DNA from: Heterocephalus glaber
Taxonomy: Eukaryota > Chordata > Mammalia > Rodentia > Bathyergidae
NCBI RefSeq assembly: GCF_000247695.1
Contig: NW_004624800.1
Span: 10,186,971 to 10,250,970, forward strand
Direction of reading: 5' to 3'
Length of the DNA stretch: 64,000 nt
Both the position numbers and the translations under genes were made by a program. Below, one piece after another: positions 25,074 to 36,477 of the stretch. The notes below the pieces were generated by a model. The model saw nothing but the letters and a program-made list of their open reading frames with translations. It did not search any database and was not told where the DNA came from. How positions within the stretch are numbered: position 1 is the first letter of the stretch; each line of letters starts with the position of its first letter.

Positions 25074-25329
25074 TATATTCCATAATGATAAAAATAAAAT
25101 AGCACTTTTTCTAGATTCCATCATAATTTTTCCTTTCATTTTACCCTTGCACAGCCCTAATAGTCACAAACTTTTCTAACAATGATTATCATTTATATTA
25201 ATTCCCACTGACACCTAGGAAACCATACTAATCATACTAACCATACTAAACCATACTAACACCTCTAAATATATATACTTTACAAAAGTTTTTATGATGA
25301 GAGAGGATTGTCTCTGCAGGCTCAGTCTT

Positions 25330-25680
25330 TTTTCTTTTCTTTTTGGTTTTTACTGATTATTCTTAATATGGTAGGCTACATTAATTCTTTGAAACCAATG
25401 TGTAGATAAACACCTTCATTAGTGTGAATTAACTTTACAGAGTATTGTGTTTCACTGTGACACTGGCGTAAGTGTATATAACATATTTTGATCATATCCA
25501 TTCCTCCCTTACTTTCCATCAGCCCTCCTTTCCTCACTCATCCCGATTCCCTTCCTTTTGTGTAATAGTCTCTCTTCTACTCTCATGTCATCTTTTTTAC
25601 ATCCTAGATTGTATGTATCAAGGAAAACATGTGATGCTTGTCTTTCTGTATCTGGCTTATTTCAGTTAACATAATGACAC
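25330..25680 (-). mobile_element. Old L1 3' end
   Basis: On the + strand it reads TTTTACTGATTATTCTTAAT at the left, a pyrimidine tract at 25500-25600 and CTGGCTTATTTCAGTTAACA at the right, the inverted order of an old L1 end (end of ORF2 followed by 3' UTR). It is diverged and without a usable frame. Confidence 0.55.
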
Positions 25681-26642
25681 AAAAACTCAAACTATCTTAA
25701 GAACACCTGGGTTAACATATACCTAAATTTAATGTATCAAAATAAATCAAAAAATACATATGTGTGTAAGAACATGAAGCAATAATCTCCAAAACTGAAA
25801 AATAAAACTGAGCATAACTTATGTAATTGAATGATAATAATTTATCTTGAAAGCAGTTTTCCAAGCCAGAGTAATTTTAATTAATGGAGAATGAACTGGT
25901 GCATGGAAGAATTCTGAAAATGTTCTTAGAATTTTGGAGACCTTTTATATCTCTATGATACTGTTTCGCTCACTATTATTATTACAGCTAATATATCAAA
26001 AAAATGAATTGTCTTGTTACAGTGTGCATCCCTGTCATAATTCTTATGGTTAAGAATTGTGTGAATTTATTCTTTGACCTTCTCAACTGAAAAGAAAAAA
26101 ATGGAATTGATTATATATTTTCCTGAAGCACAAGGCAGGACTGTAAAAGGGGAGGGAAAAAGGAAAGAATTAAGAACAGTGGTTAGTATGAGAAAATGAT
26201 GGTTATATGCCAGAAATTTATTAAAGGAATCAGAGGACAAAGAAAAGAGAAAGTATGAAGAGACATTGAATCAAATAACTTTCCACAGGAGGTGCCATCA
26301 ATCCGAGACACGTTGGGTGTTTTCTGATGGGACTAGAAATCCTGCTTTCAACTGGAACCAATTTTCACTTTCTTATTCCTTTAAGCACTTTCACCTGCCC
26401 CCTACAAATTGGGCTTTCTATCTTATGCTGTTAGTCTATCATCTAACAAATAGATCATAATATCACAATCTGTTTACTTTGATATCACATTTTCCAGAGA
26501 TACACTGCATTTTTATCTACACTTGAAAATATTAAATTCTTCAGGCTTTTTTTCCTGTAATAGACTGTGTTTGCATAATTATTGCGATGCATCTGCAGGG
26601 CCACTATAAAATCTGGAAAGGCAAGCCCTAGATAGTCTAGAA
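25681..26642. other. Unassigned AT-rich sequence
   Basis: No gene or element recognised. Confidence 0.35.
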
Positions 26643-26722
26643 CAGTGATGGTGAACCTTTTATAGCTTTCAATGTTACAAACAACCTACTGCTAGATGCG
26701 TCCCATAGGTTCACCGCTACTA
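26643..26722. mobile_element. 80-bp hAT MITE
   Basis: A very short element with terminal inverted repeats CAGTGATGGTGAACCTTTTA and, inverted from the right end, TAGTAGCGGTGAACCTATGG (13 of the first 18 positions identical, including GGTGAACCT). It is flanked by the 8-bp duplication GTCTAGAA (26635-26642) and GTCTAGAT (26723-26730), as expected for hAT transposition. Nearly all of the 80 bp is TIR, with about 40 bp between. It has no coding capacity and must have been moved by a hAT transposase elsewhere. The end CAGTGATGG(C/T)GAACC resembles families I know from several mammals, but I cannot name the family with certainty. Confidence 0.8.
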
Positions 26723-26889
26723 GTCTAGATGGTAACTCCTTTGTAGCCAAAGCAGCTTTCAATTATAATAGCCTTACTCCCAATATCACTTATTTTGTTA
26801 AGAAATGCACTCCAAATGAAAAACACATACAAGTAAAAATAGTTCTACATATTCTGGTGAAAAAAACCACAAGAATTTTTTCAAATTAA

Positions 26890-27015
26890 TTCCTCTAACT
26901 GAATGCTCTGCAGGTATAGTTCACCAATCACCTGGGTACTTGTTAAAATGTGGGCCCCTGGCATCTGCCCCAGTTGCCCAAACAGAATCTTTGCAGGTAG
27001 CTCCTGACCTGAGTT
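26890..27015 (+). mobile_element. MER5A-like hAT-Charlie relic
   Basis: TCACCAATCACCTGGGTACT followed by TGTTAAAATGTGGGCCCCTG and CAAACAGAATCTTTGCAGG follow the middle part of MER5A-type Charlie relics. The ends are not clear and the assignment is tentative. Confidence 0.5.
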
Positions 27016-28089
27016 TCAGCTGACTTTGCTACATTACATGTACATTTGCTCAAATTTTGGATCTCTAGTTTAATGCAGGAGCTTGTTAGGGGAAAACAGG
27101 CATTTGGCCAGGCCTTGGCACACAGGAGTGTACCCACTGGAGGAAACTGCCCATCCTCTCTCCCCCTCCACCCCCTATGGGGCTCCAAGGCTTTTCTGCC
27201 AATGACATAGATTAGATGTTTCCAAGTACCTCAAAAGCTCAAAGGTTAATGAGGCATCTCATTCATATTTCATGATTGCTGTTTGCCCTTCTCTGCCTGT
27301 GGGATACACAATGGAGAAGTGCAATCAATAGAATAATATTGAAAGTACCAGACAATGAGAAGATCCGAGAAATAATCCATAGACTCCTGCTGTATTTAAA
27401 GTGAATGCCCTGAATTAATAAATCATCAACAGAGATCATTATTTCAGCAGAATTTGTCAATGTGTGGGACAAAAAAGTATATCAAACCCTAGGAATTAAA
27501 AGCTACCCATTTCTTTTCTCAGTTATTCCATTCATAATGTGCCTTTTTTTTATGTCTGCCCTGTTCCTTGTCCCTGAGGCTATTGATCTATTCCTTTGTT
27601 CTTTGTGCTTAAGAGCTACCGAGAGCTTTTTACTCTGTTGCCAAAATGCTCACACATGGGAAAATGATGGAAAAGATGAGGGAAATGTAATATATCTGTG
27701 TTGAAAACTAGTACCCCTAACATTTGTTTTCTAAACTCTCCAAATATTTGGTGCATTTTAAAGCTTACTTATTGGGTAAAGTTGCTCCTAAAACCTTTGG
27801 GGAGGACTGTTCTTTACTGTTTTTGTTGATATTCTTTCTTTTCTGACTCTGCTTAGCTCTCCTATATAGCATTTATTTTATATTTTAAAAGTTGATTTAT
27901 AATAAAGAAGCCATCACTGAGTAAATAAAATATTCCAGAAATTTTGTATATATTATCTTTAAATCTTGAAATAAGTGTTTCCCAAAAACATGTTCTCTGG
28001 CACAAAAACAACTAAAATGCTCTTTAAAAAAAACCCCACGATTAGATAATTTAAGAACAACTATTTCCTGACTTTCCCAGGCTCAGAAC
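27016..28089. other. Unassigned sequence
   Basis: No convincing gene. Short frames (81 codons on - at 26943-27188; 80 codons on + at 27462-27704) show no recognisable features. Confidence 0.35.
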
Positions 28090-29280
28090 ATAATCACCTG
28101 TTAAAACATTAGAGGGGATCTATAATGGAGATGCATAAGTAGGAGGGGGTTCATGTTAACTTACCCAGGAACTTTCTTTTTGTAAATTCCAGGGAGGGGC
28201 AATCTGAACCTTGTGTCAGAGTGCGCCCTCTCCAGATACTTAAGCTGCAGTCATTTCTGGTCTTTTCTCTAACTTTCCAATTAATGTTTTTTTCCTATAA
28301 ATTTTTGCTTCAGTTTTAATTTTCATATCTACTAAAGCAACCTGAATGTGGGGCCATTCCAGCCTGCTCCAGAATTCACCAGGACCCCATGACTGAGATT
28401 GAACACTGCGGACAGGCAGGAAAGAAGGGCCTACACTGGGTCTTCTAAATCTTTTTCCCTTCCCCTAACCCCTCCGTAATAAATTCCCTTGGGATCTCAG
28501 GGAATCAGTTGGGACTTAGACTAATCGGGAATTGTAGGGTACAGTTATTTGTCCTGGTTAGTTGCTGATTGGTCTCAATCATCAGAGAGGTGTTGGTTCT
28601 TTTCCTAAAATCCCCTGCATTGTGGACAAATCTTTTTTGGAAAGTTTGTCCAAATTAACTCGTATTTTCTCTTTTCGCTAGTTGTTGTCAGCTCTGTACT
28701 ATCTCTACACTCCCACTTTTCTTTTTTTATTAATACATTTTTGCATGTATAATGAATACATTTATCCTGTATCCCACTTCTCAGGTGGGAGGTCCCCCCT
28801 CCCCTTTTTGGTAAAACCTCAGAAAACACACATCCTGAGGTTTATGTGAAAGTTTTGTCCTGCTCCTTATCTTTTTCATGTGTATCAGTGATGGATAACC
28901 ACCAGTCATCTCAGGGTAGAGATCTGGTTTCTCAGCCATGTGGTCTGACTGATATGACTGGACAAGCTAAATTCATGAGCACTTGGGTTTTCAGGAACTT
29001 CTCTATCTGACACCCTCTTTGACTCAGTCCCAAACCACAACACAGGTCTTTGTCAACCTCGGAGCTGCTAACACCCCCCTCAAAATCAGACTTTGAAGGC
29101 CCTATGCTTCCTGGCTCGGCCAAGCTGATTAAAGCTCCTTACCTGCCCTTCACCAATATTCATCCCACCACTGGCTTCTGAGGTAAGTGGTTGAATCTGG
29201 TCAGCTAGGAGTCCTGGAGCTGAAACATTGGTCTAAACTTTTGGTAACAAATCTGGCAAGCCATACCAGGATAAAGAACA
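28090..29280 (+). mobile_element. Possible degraded ERV remnant
   Basis: The part 28090-28450 has LTR-like traits (CTTTCCAATTAATG near a TATAAATTTT stretch, and a TGTGGGGCCATTCC region). It is followed by GC-richer sequence to 29280 with CTAGCAGAGCC- and TCCTTACCTGCCCTTCACC-like stretches that suggest degraded coding sequence. I found no matching second LTR, no clear primer-binding site and no viral motif. It could equally be old unique sequence. Confidence 0.3.
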
Positions 29281-29773
29281 CCTTAGATCATTAGCCATTC
29301 CCAGCTAGCAGAGCCTAGATGAGAAAGAAAGATTGGATGGTCCCATGTAGCTGCCACACTTACTTTTATTTCACTGACTTTTTTTAATCTTTGTACTTCA
29401 ACCAATATCAATTGCTTCCCACCACTATTTTAGTAGAGCAATGAGTCCTAAAGTCCTAGGCTCTCATGTTGAGACCCAGTAAGTCCCTTTCCAACTTTGG
29501 ACCTTGCTTCCTGTGTTTTTAGTTGTTATTTGTATTAGTACATGTTTGTAGTATGTAATGATTTGCTCTCTTGTTTCGTCTTTTTTTATGAATTTACATT
29601 CCTTGTATGAAATGGATACATGTACATAACACATCTTTTTCACCCCCTTTCTCTCCCCTCCTACCTCCAAGTTTTGATCATTTGCCCATTTTTGAGAGAT
29701 CTACCTCCCTACTCGCTATCATCTATCTTTTATTTTGCTTTTTATTAGTACTTTGGGGTTCTTATATAAGACT

Positions 29774-30190
29774 TGGTATGGCTTGTGTCTGGATGTCCCC
29801 CCAAAGCCTCGAGAAGTCCTAGGTGGGGCTTTTTCAGAGGTGGCAGGATCTAGAGTGTGTGACGCTGAAATTGATTCATGGTGCAATGCTAGGATCAAGG
29901 GGACTAGAATTAAGGATGTGAGTGCTACTCCCCTTAAGTAGCTTGGTTAAGACATAAGGGATAGAAAGTGCTGTAGCTTTCCCTTGCTTCCCTGCTCTTG
30001 CCTGTCTTGCCTGTCTGCTTGCCATGGATTATTTCTTCTCTACATTGCCCTTCTGCCATGCCACCTTGCCTTGGAGCCAGCTAACTATGGACTGAAACCT
30101 CTAAACAATGTGAGCCCGACAGACCTTTCCTCCTTTAACTTTGGATGTCAGGTATTTTATCTCAGCAACAAGAGAAAAGTAACTAAGACA
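29774..30190 (+). mobile_element. Solo MaLR-type LTR
   Basis: Begins TGGTATGGCTTGTGTCTGG (TGTTATGG in its relatives) and ends AAAGTAACTAAGACA. It shares GGGCTTTTTCAGAGGTGGC, ATTGATTCATGGTGCAATG and the GGAGCCAGCTAACTATGGAC block with the two LTRs of the complete element at 51.8-54.0 kb, so it belongs to the same family. It is about 417 bp with no internal region attached. No clear 5-bp duplication. Confidence 0.85.
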
Positions 30191-30619
30191 ATAACCATGC
30201 AATATTTAAGCTCAAGTGTCTGATAAATTTCACTAAACATTATGATCTCAAGGTGCATCTATTTTCCTACAAATGACACAAGTGTACATTTCTTTTTTTC
30301 CCTTAAATTATGTTATTGTTACATTTTAGATATACAATACATTTACATTTATTATTGGATACTTGAACCTATACATGATGTATCTTGGTTCTTATTTTTT
30401 CCCCATTCCCTGTTCTCCCTTCACCCACTCCATCCTTCCCTATTTACAAAGACTTTGTTTTCATTTTTTCCTTTTCTCATAATTTTTCCTTTCCATTCTT
30501 TCCTCTCCCCTTCCTCTCCCACTTCCCCTACCACTTTGGAGCTTTTCTTCCTATTTCAAACTATCAATTATTTGTTTTAATTATTTTAATCCTTATTTAA
30601 ACTTTTAGTTTCTCACACC

Positions 30620-33600
30620 AAAGAAACTATTCGGTATTTGCACATGTGTGTCCTATTTATTTCACTTAAGAGTATGGCCTCAATATGCATCCATTTAGCT
30701 ATAAATGATTCTAGTTTCTCATTCTTTATGGCTGAGTAGTACTCCATTTTATAAAAAAAAAAAAAAAGCCACATCTTCTTTATCCAGTTTCCAGTTGATG
30801 GGCACTTGGGCTGTTTCCAAGCTTTAGCTATTACAAACTATGCCGCTATAAACATGGGTGCACATATATTTCTGTGGTATAATTCTTTTAATTCTTTTGG
30901 GAAGACACCCAGCAAGAGAATACCTGGGTCAAATTGGACCTCTAGTCCTAGTTCTTTAAGGTATCTCCATACTGATTTCCACAGTGGTTGCACCAGTCTG
31001 CATTCCCACCAACAATAGAGAAGAGTTCCTTTCTCCCCATGCCCCCACCAACATTTGTTATTGGTTGATTTCTTGATAGCAGCCATTCTTTCTGGGGTGA
31101 GGTGGAATCTCAGTGTTGTTTTCATCTGCACCTCTTGAATGACCAGTGATGTTGAACATTTTTTCATATGTTTATTTACTGCTCTTACTTCTTTGTCTGA
31201 GAAATGTCTGTTCATTTCAGATGCCCATTTTTGAATTGGGTCTTTGAATTGGGGGAGTCAAATTTTTTAAGTTCTTTATATATTCTAGATGGAAGTTCTT
31301 TGAGGCACAGCTGCTAAAAAATTTTTCCCACGTTGTGGGTTGTCTCTTAGCTCTGTTGGTGGTTCTCTTGCCGTGCAGAAGCTTTTTAATACGATGAGAA
31401 CCCAGTTTTTGATTCTTTCTGCTATTTCCTGTGTAACTGAGGTTTTGTTCATAAAGTCTTTTCCTATGCCAATGTCTTCAAGAGTTCTACCTAATTTATC
31501 TTCCAGCAAGTTTAGTGTTTCTGTTTTAATATTTAGAACTTTAATCCACTTGAATATTAGTTTAGTGCATAGTGATAGACATGGGTCTAGTTTTAATCTT
31601 TGGCAGGTTGAAATCCAGTTTTTCCAACACCATTTATTAAATAGGCTATCTTTCCTCCAATGAGGGTGGTTGACTCCTTTGTCAAAGATGAGGTGGCTGA
31701 GTATGTCTGGAGTTGTTTCTGCATCTTTTAGTCTATTCCACTGATTCTCAGGTCTGTTTCTTTGCCAGTACCATGCCATTTTTATCACAGTAGCTTTGTA
31801 GTATAGTTTCAAGTTGGGAATTGTAATACCCCCTGCCATGTCTCTCTTGCCTAGAATTGCTTTTGCTATTCTAGATCTCTTCTGATTCCAAATGAATTTT
31901 TGGATTATTTGCTCTAGCTCTGTGAAGTATATTGCTGGGATTTCAGTCGGGATTGCATTGAAGTAGTTTCGCAGTTTTGGAAATATGGCCATTTTCACTA
32001 TATTGGTTCTTCCTACCCAGGAACAAGGGATGTCTTTCCATTTTCTTATATCCTCTTTGATCTCTTTTTTCACAGTGCTATAGTTTTTAGTGTAGAAGTC
32101 TTTTGCTTGCTTTGTTAGAATGATACCTAGATATTTCACTTTTGGATGCTATTGTAAAAGGAGCTGTTTCCCTAATTTCTGTCTCAGTGAGTCTGTTATT
32201 TGTGTACCAGAAGGCTATTGTTTTTTGAGTGTTGACCTTGTAACCAGCTACTCTACTGAATCTGTCAATTAAGTCTAGAAGTCTTTTGGCAGAGTTTTTT
32301 GGGTCTTCTGTGTGAAGTATCATATAGTCAGCAAATAATGACAATTTAACTTCTTCCTTTCCTATCTTTATTCCTTTTATTTCTTTCTCTTTTCTAATTG
32401 TTGTGGCTAATGTTTCCAGAACTATATTGAACAGGAGTGGTAATAGTGGGTAACCTTGTCTTGTTCCTGATTTTAGTGTGAAAGTTTTCAGCTTTTGACC
32501 ATTTAGTATGATACTGGCTGTTTGTTTTTCATAGATAGCCTTAAGTAGGTTGAGATAAAGACCTTCTATTCCAATTTTCTGTAGGGATTTTTTTTTATCA
32601 TGAATGGGTGTTGGATTTTGTCGAATGTTTTTCATCCATCTGTTGAGATGATCATATGTTTTTTGTCCTCAAATCTGTTAATATAGCATATTACATTTAT
32701 TGATTTGCATATGTTGAAACATCCTTGCATCCCTGGGATGAATCCCACTTGGTCAGGGTGTATGATCTTGATGACACTCTGTGTTCTGTTTGCCAGTATT
32801 TTATTGAGGATTTTTTCATCTATGTACATTAGAGAGATTGCCCTATAGCTCTTTTTAGGTTGTGTCTCTCCCTGGTTTTGGAATCAAAGTAACACTTGCT
32901 TCCAGGAATGAATTTGGACGTATTGCTTCCCTTTCAATTTCATTGATGAGTTTAAAGAGTAATGTCAATGGTACTTCTCTAAATGTCTTGTAGAATTCAG
33001 CAGTGAAGCAATCAGGACCTGGGCTTTTTTTGTTGGCAAATTTTTAATTATGCTTTCAATTTCACTCATTGTAGTTGGGGTGTTTAGAATTTCTATATCT
33101 TTTTCATTTTACTTTGGCATTTCATATGTATCTAAGAACCTGTCCATTTCTTCTGCGTTTTCCATTTTATTAGAGTACAGGTTCTTGAAGTAGGTATTGA
33201 TGGTCCTCTGGATTTCTGCTGAATCTGTTGTGACTTCAACTTTTTCATTCCTAGTTGCATGGATTTGAGCCTTTTCTTTCCTTTTTTTTTTTTTTGGATA
33301 AGATCGGTTAAAGATTTATTGATTGTATTTATTCTTTAAAAAACCCAACTCTTTGATTCATTGATTTTTTGTATCATTCTCTTAGTCTCTATTCCACTGA
33401 TTTCTGCTCTGATCTTTATAATTTCCTCTCTTGTATAAGCTTTGAGTTTGTCATGCTCTTCTTTTTCTAGGAGCTTGGGGTTCAGGATTAGGTTGTTTAT
33501 TTGAGCTCTGTTTTCCTAATATGAGCATTCACTGCTATGAATTTCCCTCACAGAACTGCTTTCATTATGTCCCATAGATTCCTGTATGTTGTACTGGCAT

Positions 33601-34061
33601 TATCATTTACTTGTAGAAACTGTCTAATTTCTTTAATTTCCTCTGTGACCCATTGGTTGTTCAGGAGAATGTTATTCAATTTCCATGTGTTTATGGGGGT
33701 TTTGCGGTTTCTTATGCTATTGATCTCCAATTTTATTCCACTGTGGTCTGATAATATACAGGGGGTAACTTCAATTCTTTTACATTTACTTAAACACGTG
33801 CTATGAGTTAGCATGTATTCTACTCTGGAGAATGACCTGTGTGCAGCCAAAAAGAATGTGTATTCTGATTTTGTGGAGTGGAACACTCTGTAAACATCTA
33901 TTAAGTCCATTTGTTCAATAGCTTGGTTCAGTTCTAGAATTTTGTTGTTGATCTTTTGTCTAGATGATCTGTCTATTTGTGATAGTGGGTATTGAGGTTT
34001 CCCACTACAATTGTGTTAGTGGTTATTTGGTTTTACATGTCCATTGATATTTGTTTTGTAG
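30620..34061 (-). pseudogene. L1 ORF2, 5'-deleted and disrupted
   Basis: Endonuclease remnants (33910-33548 carries [20 protein letters not shown]), reverse transcriptase (32635-32087 with [15 protein letters not shown] and the catalytic box as FADYM, so the second aspartate is lost), and the C-terminal region (32139-31285 with SWVGRTNIVKMAIFPK and [20 protein letters not shown]; 31215-30838 with the cysteine-containing [19 protein letters not shown]). Several stops and frameshifts separate these pieces. The usual terminal stop codon of the other copy reads CGA here, so the frame runs a little into the 3' UTR. Confidence 0.88.
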
Positions 34062-34670
34062 AAGAGTAGGAAAGAAATTAAAAATAAAAGTAAAAAATAT
34101 ATAGTTTTCAAAATAACAAATAAAAAATAATGAAGGGCCTCCTTCGGGGTATGTCTTTGCTGTCACAATAGACAATGTGGGCAGCAGTGTGCAGATATAA
34201 GTCATTGAGTCTCAGCAATCCAGTAGCTGACCCATGAGATTCAGGCAGATTTCTGGCTGCAAGTCCCAAGTTGAGCTCCCTGTCCTCTTTCAGGGTTGAA
34301 CTCTGCAAGGTTCTACTGCAGATTCCAGCTGCCCTTCCCCTGAAGATAGTCCAGGTTCTGATGGGAGGTGATGATCCCTTCAACTTACCAAGTATGGTGG
34401 TCTTGTGTGCCTTTATTGCAGAGATGCTCTTCACTTTTCCAGTGGGCTTCAATTTTCATCAAGGAACCTGAGAGAGGCCCTCTTTCTGTTGTTCACTTCT
34501 GCTCTATCTTCTGGAGCTCAGAACAATGGCTTTTATGACCCCCTGTGGCTCTGTAGTGTGGAACCAGGTCTCTGCACAGCCAGGAGGCCAGAGGCACTGC
34601 GGGGGGTTGGGGGGGGTTGCTGCTGCAGGTGCCTGCTTGGCTAAGCTGGACATGGGGGTGGAGCACAGGC
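34062..34670 (-). promoter_or_regulatory. L1 5' UTR of the internally deleted copy
   Basis: Inverted, this aligns with 12700-13215 of the full-length L1 (shared blocks such as GAAGCCCACTGG, TCTCTGCAATAAAGGCACAC and GAACCTTGCAGAGTTC). Its outer 5' end lies next to the target duplication at 34671. By analogy it held the L1 promoter. The inner end is the T/C-rich tract just before the junction at 34062/34061. Confidence 0.8.
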
Positions 34671-34687
34671 CAAGTTTACATTTCTTT

Positions 34688-34800
34688 ATGACACAGTACA
34701 ACTCCACTGTTTACAAATATCACATTTTCTTTATCCATAGCTAAATATTTGATGCAACTTATACATTCATCAACAGATGAATAGATAAAGAAAATGTGTT
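34688..34800. mobile_element. Old L1 ORF2 fragments in inverted arrangement
   Basis: On the - strand 34745-34688 contains GGATAAAGAAAATGTGATAT-like end-of-ORF2 sequence. On the + strand 34757-34798 reads ATTCATCAACAGATGAATAG then ATAAAGAAAATGTG, the same region in the opposite direction. The two facing copies indicate a small inversion (twin priming) of an old L1. The younger L1 at 30296-34670 inserted beside or into it. Confidence 0.5.
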
Positions 34801-35705
34801 TGTTTTTTTGTTTTGTTTTGTGTCTTTTGAGGTCTTTTCGGACTTCTGGATTTGGGCCATTCAGCTTTGAGAGGGAATTTGCTTTGTTTTCTGAGTTCTT
34901 TAGGGCCTCTGTCATGACACATTAGACATCTGCTGGGAGGACAGGATGAGAATACAAACAATGTTGCACCACTGTGTGGACTGGGGTACAATGGAACTGA
35001 CTTGGTCAGCCAGGATATCCTCCTGATCGACTGTATCACTTTAGCCCTCAAAATAAAATGCTATGGTTTGGTTTGATATATATACTCAAAAAAAAAAAAA
35101 AGAATCCAGGGTTTTAGGGAAAATACTCATCAGCTGTGTTGAGGATAGGGCACTTTTGGCCACTGGCTCCTCATTTCCCACCCTCTGATGCCACCTGCAG
35201 TCCCACAGGCTGGTTCTGCCAAGCTGTTGGTACAGCCTTAGAGAAACCTATAAGAAGAGCCTAGTGGCCCATGCAAGCCTAAGCCCATACTACCAGTCCT
35301 GAGTGGGCCCCACAGCAAGAATGCCCACATAGTCCTTGGGTGGCTCAGCTCCTCTTTGTGCCCACCAGGCCCACCCAGTCAAACCCCACAGAGCCACCAA
35401 CACAGAAAAGCCCAGAAAGTTGAAGAGCTCCATTTTCTTCCATACAACTCTATGCCAGTGGATTTTGTACATTGGTGCCAGCCATTAGCAAACTCCAAGG
35501 CCATTCTGTTTTGCTTCCATTCTGCACAGGACAGGCGAGGCATTGACCTACCTTTCAACCAGCCTGATCACTGAAAAGGGCAACACCTGAAAACTGACAC
35601 TAAGTCAGGAGGATCAAGAGTTCCAGGAAGAAACAATTAACCAGGCCAGCAGCACTGGGTCCCAGAAAAGTCCATGGCAACTGTAAACTTCAATAACAGC
35701 ATGGG
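34801..35705. other. Unassigned sequence with an internal A-run
   Basis: A 15-base A-run at 35088-35102 lies about 40 bp after AATAAAATG (about 35053), the layout of a retrocopied 3' end, but neither a parent gene nor a target duplication is visible. The part 35150-35590 is GC-richer (frames of 60-72 codons on both strands) without recognisable domains. Confidence 0.3.
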
Positions 35706-35706
35706 T

Positions 35707-35793
35707 GGGCTGAGGATGTAGCTCAGTGGTGCCATGCTGGCCTGGCAAGCACAAGGTTCTGCATTCAATTCCTGGTATCAGGAAAAAAGAAAA
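35707..35793 (+). mobile_element. tRNA-derived (ID-like) SINE
   Basis: GTGGGCTGAGGATGTAGCTCAG start (A box), CTGGCCTGGCAAGCACAAGG anticodon-arm region, B box CATTCAATTCC and an A-rich tail with interruptions (AGGAAAAAAGAAAAA). CAGCATG repeats on both sides (about 35696 and 35794) fit a target duplication. Confidence 0.85.
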
Positions 35794-35884
35794 AGCAGCA
35801 TGAAGTTTCACTCCAAAAGTGATTCTTTCTACAAAGCAGGCTAGAGCTGAAGAAATCCTGTGTAGCACCTGCTATATTTGAAAG

Positions 35885-36477
35885 TGTTAATGTAGAAGCC
35901 ATTTTGGGAAGGGCTTAATTGTTTAAAAGTTACCCACAGAACTGTGAGACCTAACTAACTCCATTTTAAAGTTTGACTCCATCTTAAAATAAGACAGTGA
36001 GGTGACCTTGACATAAATTCCACTTCACTGAAGTCAACTATTTTCCTAGTCTCCTTTGTGTCCATAAAATAATGATAAAATGTCCCTGCTGTGGGACAAC
36101 AGATAAAAAGACACAGCTCCTAACTCAATCTTCTGTCCGTCCAGAAAACAGATGCTCCCGGGCCCATTATCTATAGAACATTCTGTCAATGTGCTGATTG
36201 TTCCTTTTTCCCATAAACTCTACATGCAGCCACCCCTCAACCCCTCATGCTTGCTAAATATCAACCAATCATGTAACTGCTAAATGGAACATCCCCAAAC
36301 CTTACAGTAGCCACAATAAAAACCCTGCTGATTTGGAATTCGGGGCTCTCAATCCTGATCCGCTGCATCGGTGACGATTGAGTGCCCCTGCTCGAGCTTG
36401 AATAAACAATCCTCGTGTGTTTACATCAGAATTGGCTCCTTGATGGTCTTTGAGGACTTCGCGATCTGGGCACAACA
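35885..36477 (+). mobile_element. Solo class I (gamma-type) ERV LTR
   Basis: Starts TGTTAATGTAGAAGCCATTT (or at the TG at 35891), has U3-like sequence with ATCTTAAAATAAGACAGTG and ACTCTACATGCAGCCACCCC, then an R/U5 region with CTCGAGCTTGAATAAACAAT (polyadenylation signal AATAAA), ATTGGCTCCTTGATGGTC, GGACTTCGCG and end CACAACA. This U5 pattern is typical of mammalian class I ERVs. No primer-binding site or gag follows, so it is a solo LTR of about 590 bp. Old ERV relic with no coding capacity. Confidence 0.85.

Larger units (their letters stand above)
30296..34670 (-). mobile_element. L1 with 5' UTR joined directly to ORF2 (internal 2.2-kb loss)
   Basis: An L1 on the - strand bounded by a 17-bp target duplication, CAAGTGTACATTTCTTT (30279-30295) and CAAGTTTACATTTCTTT (34671-34687), 16 of 17 identical. 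Reading in its own direction it has a 5' UTR (34670-34062), then ORF2 from within the endonuclease region (34061 onward), then the C-terminal part and 3' UTR. The rest of the 5' UTR, all of ORF1 and the start of ORF2 are missing; in the full-length copy at 12.6-19.2 kb they take up about 2.19 kb (13219-15412). Because the duplication brackets both parts, this is one insertion and not two fragments. It inserted next to an older L1 fragment (34688-34800). Confidence 0.9.

Noticed and set aside
31285..32139. 284-codon frame on the - strand as a gene
   Set aside because: It is L1 ORF2 C-terminal coding sequence of the L1 bounded by the target duplication at 30279 and 34671.
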